Positions 61,247 to 64,000 of a stretch of 64,000 bases of DNA are shown piece after piece. The stretch covers positions 9,424,001-9,488,000 of the forward strand of contig CM106586.1 in assembly GCA_048013815.1 (NCBI GenBank), in the 5' to 3' direction. This DNA comes from Setoptus koraiensis. Its lineage: Eukaryota > Arthropoda. Within the stretch, counting starts at the first letter, position 1. Each line of letters opens with the position of its first letter. The translations under genes and the position numbers were made by a program. The notes beneath the pieces were generated by a model. It ran no database searches and had not been told where the DNA came from. It saw only the letters and a list, made by a program, of their open reading frames with translations.

Positions 61247-61879
61247 TAACCATTAGCAGCACTTTGTTTTCTTCTTTTTATCTTTTCCTTTTTGCAACCC
61301 TTTGGATACATATACATTTTTATATCTACTGTTTAGTGTGCCACTTTGCCTGCCGCTTATCGGTCGCCTGTTCGGGCCGCCAGGGCGCCAATATGGTGTG
61401 ACTACCACTAGTTGAGTTGACTTGAGTCATCGTATATTATAAGTGATACAGGCGAGCACAATGAGGCCTACTGGCAACTTGAGAGCGCGCGTGATGCCAA
61501 TCAGTTTTACAATCAATTGTACAATTTGTAGGCATGCGCTGCGCTTGAGTGCGCGCCCCGCGCGCCTCTCGCGGACAAAAGGCCAAGCGAGCGAAGAGGC
61601 ACGGAGGGTGGCGCACACAGCGCACAAACATGTCTACACTCGCTCACATAAATGCTTACTTATATGCTTACTTATATGCTTGCTTATATGCATACGGATA
61701 TGTATATGGATATGTGTGTGCAAGTTTATACTACCAGTTGTGTGTATAAACAACATAGTAGCAGTGGTTGTGCAATGGATATCTATGCGTATATCTATCG
61801 CTGGCAGAGCGAGAGAGAGGATGAATATGGACACCTGTTGGAGTTGTTGTTTAGGGCCAAAGGGTTGCTGCTTTCGCTG

Positions 61880-61990
61880 CTTGCGCAACAACAGCACCAG
61901 CAACGACGCCAACAACGACAGCAAAACGACGACAACAGCAGCAACGACAACAGCAACAGCAGCAACGACAACAGCAACAACAACGACAGG
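61880..61990. repeat. (CAA/CAG/CGA)n microsatellite
   Basis: Interrupted CAACGACAACAGC-type repeat. Related blocks lie at 62400-62460 (opposite sense) and 62585-62665. Confidence 0.85.
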
Positions 61991-63000
61991 TATGTGGGTA
62001 TTGTAGCGATGTCTATTGGCTGGCCGGCGAGCCATGAGCAACTGCAATCGGTTTGTAGCATTGGCAGCGGTGTGAGCAGTAGTAGGCGACAGGGGCAAAT
62101 GATGCTGAACATAATGATGATGATAAGATCGCACGAACAGCAACAACAGCAGCACACACGCAACACTGGCGCAGTAGAGAGTTGAAATGGAATCGGCTGT
62201 GAGAACGACAGCGCACAAGGGTTAAGGCCTAATATCAGGTCTAATTCTGTCTAAACTCGACCAACTCACCTGTGAGCACCTCTACCTGTTCTGGCCGCTC
62301 TAGCTGCTGCGGCTGCGGCTGCCTCACCTGGTTTACCTGGTCTACCTGGTGTGCAGTGTCAGCCTGTGCGCAGCCTGCGTCTAGCTGCGCATGCACATGT
62401 TACACTGTTGCTGTCGTTGTTGTTGTTGTCGTTGTTGTTGTTGTCGTTGTTGTTGTAGTCGAGCGCGCCGAACGGCAGCGCCAACAGCAGCAGCAACAAT
62501 ACTTTCTTTACTTTTGAAATTAAATAATAATGATCGGGGCGCCGCCGCTGATGCTGGCGACGCCGCGGCGATACTCGGCCGGCAACGACAACAGCGACGC
62601 CAACAGCAGCACCGAGGCTCGAGTCAGCAACAACGACAACAACAACAACAGCAACGACGACAGCGCCAGAGTCAGCGACGAGCGGCCCGCAGTAGGCAAG
62701 CCGTACAGGTAAATGGCGTGCCATTACACACTCTATTAGCGAGCGCCAGGCGCTCGCAAGCTTCGTAAGAGCTGTTCGCTACAGCACACACAGGTAGACC
62801 AAAGTGGGCACAGGTAGGCCAACTGGTGGCGCTGGCGCTGTTGCCACTGGCCGCCACGACAGGTGAGTGGCAGCGAGCGCAGTTTAGCGACTAGTAGACA
62901 CTTGCTCTACTGCTTGCCGATGCATGCCTAGAAGCAGTTTGGCCGGACACTGGCGGCGAGCGAGCCTGCCAGCGATAGAGACTGTGCCCGAGAGACGCTC

Positions 63001-63070
63001 CGTCAGATATAGCCAGATATAGCCAGATATAGTTAGATATAGTGAGATGTAGTGAGATGTAGTGAGATGT
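63001..63070. repeat. 10-bp tandem array, AGCCAGATAT to AGTGAGATGT
   Basis: Seven in-phase 10-bp copies that change stepwise from CGTCAGATAT through AGCCAGATAT and AGTTAGATAT to three AGTGAGATGT. Confidence 0.95.
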
Positions 63071-63729
63071 GAGCGGGCATGAGCAGCCGAGATAAGAGGA
63101 GCTGTGAAGAGAGTGGGCATTAGCTTAATTGTACGACAGTTGGTGTTGATTGTGGAACAGGTTGTATACATTAATTAACAAACAAACCCCTTTGCATCCA
63201 TTAGTCGCTGTGCTATTATGTAACCATGGCTAGCACACCTTTGCGCCATACAACATAATGCTTATCCATGTGTACAAGTGGACTGGCCAACGAACCGCCG
63301 CTGTTCGACTGGCGCTGTGCGACGCCAGCCGAGCCAGTTGAGCCAGGGATAAATTTATCATTATCATGCCAGCGCAGCGCAACAACAACAGCTAACAAAC
63401 AGGCCAACAGGCGCAATGACGCAATGACGCAATGGCGCAATGGCGACCCGGCCAACTGGATAAATGGCGACCGCGATGCCGGCGCGGCAACAAGTTACAA
63501 AATGAAGTGAATCGAAGCCGCCAGCGCGTCTCTACGCAACATTGACTGGCAACGCGACTGGACGGATATTTGGACGACATTGTCGGCCTGGCTAAACTCA
63601 CGTAAACTCACCTAAGCTCATGCGTTGCATCGTGAGCCCAGGGGAGCCGAACGCCAGAAGCGGCCTGCAAACGTCGCCGTGGACAACGCGCCGGTGGCGC
63701 CGCTGAAACAATAACCTTCATTCTCCGCG

Positions 63730-63787
63730 TTGCGCAATGGCGCCTACTCTCCATGTTGCGTAATGTTGCGCAATGTTGCGCAATGGC
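63730..63787. repeat. GTTGCGCAAT-type repeat
   Basis: Four copies of GTTGCGCAAT or GTTGCGTAAT plus two GGCGCCTA words. The decamer is a C/EBP-like palindrome. Confidence 0.7.
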
Positions 63788-64000
63788 GCCTAATGGGCGC
63801 GTTTGCATATTTGCTGCGCTCCGTCCGCCGGCGTGCTCACCTGACAGAGTTATGCAACAAGCGCGACAAGTGCACATTTGTCATGCCACCTGCAGCTTGT
63901 TTGCCGCTGTTGTTTGTTTGCTGTCGGCCAGGCTCGTGCTGGCGGTGGTTGCAGTTGTAGTTGCAGTTGTAGTTGCAGTGGTTGCAGTGGTGGCAGTGGT

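Larger units (their letters stand above)
54131..64000. other. Gene-free region upstream of the FLYWCH gene, part 2
   Basis: No gene, tRNA or rRNA could be supported through the end of the window. It is dominated by dinucleotide and trinucleotide repeats, minisatellites and more than 20 CAGGTGAG/CTCACCTG octamers. ATTGCGCAAT-type words recur near the right end (63416-63440 and 63730-63785). Confidence 0.55.

Noticed and set aside
10200-64000. Search for transposase, reverse transcriptase, integrase or capsid coding remnants
   Set aside because: No such motif was recognised in any translated frame, and no long terminal repeats or target-site-flanked inverted repeats were evident by eye.

Overview
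The window looks like nuclear DNA of an invertebrate animal, most likely an arthropod. It carries an Msx homeobox gene, a FLYWCH zinc-finger gene with long Gln/His/Asp tracts, an animal pancreatic-type lipase and several eukaryotic housekeeping genes. Five of the seven firm genes have an uninterrupted reading frame (lipase, PDH-E2, COQ7, MON1, XPNPEP1). The other two have one short intron each (111 and 261 bp, GT-AG). Together with abundant CpG and no visible transposon coding sequence, this would fit a small intron-poor arthropod genome such as an acariform mite. That placement is inference and I hold it loosely.

Layout. 1-8.0 kb: four head-to-tail plus-strand genes, namely an atypical lipase, mitochondrial dihydrolipoamide acetyltransferase, COQ7 and MON1. 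8.4-10.1 kb: Msx on the minus strand, tail-to-tail with MON1. 10.15-45.5 kb: about 35 kb in which I can support no protein gene or RNA gene. It is CpG-rich and full of microsatellites, minisatellites and near-perfect hairpins. 45.5-47.3 kb: cytosolic X-prolyl aminopeptidase (minus). 47.5-48.2 kb: a doubtful small coding region. 48.6-50.8 kb: two-exon FLYWCH gene (minus). 50.8-64 kb: a second gene-free stretch upstream of the FLYWCH gene.

The genes do not form one pathway. PDH-E2 and COQ7 act in mitochondrial energy metabolism, MON1 in endosome maturation and XPNPEP1 in peptide turnover. Both developmental or nuclear regulators (Msx and the FLYWCH protein) have their 5' ends facing the long gene-free tracts. 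The simplest reading is that these tracts are cis-regulatory territory.

The most interesting signals are in the gene-free DNA. First, many unrelated tandem arrays have units of exactly 10 bp or 20-21 bp. Second, the octamer CAGGTGAG/CTCACCTG (an E-box) occurs about two dozen times in the 13 kb upstream of the FLYWCH gene, in both orientations. Third, bZIP-type palindromes of the form RTTRYGYAAY recur, with a tight cluster at 37.7-37.9 kb. Fourth, there are at least eight hairpins with 14-26 bp stems. No retroviral, Polinton or transposase/reverse-transcriptase coding remnant was recognised. All counts and periods were read by eye.
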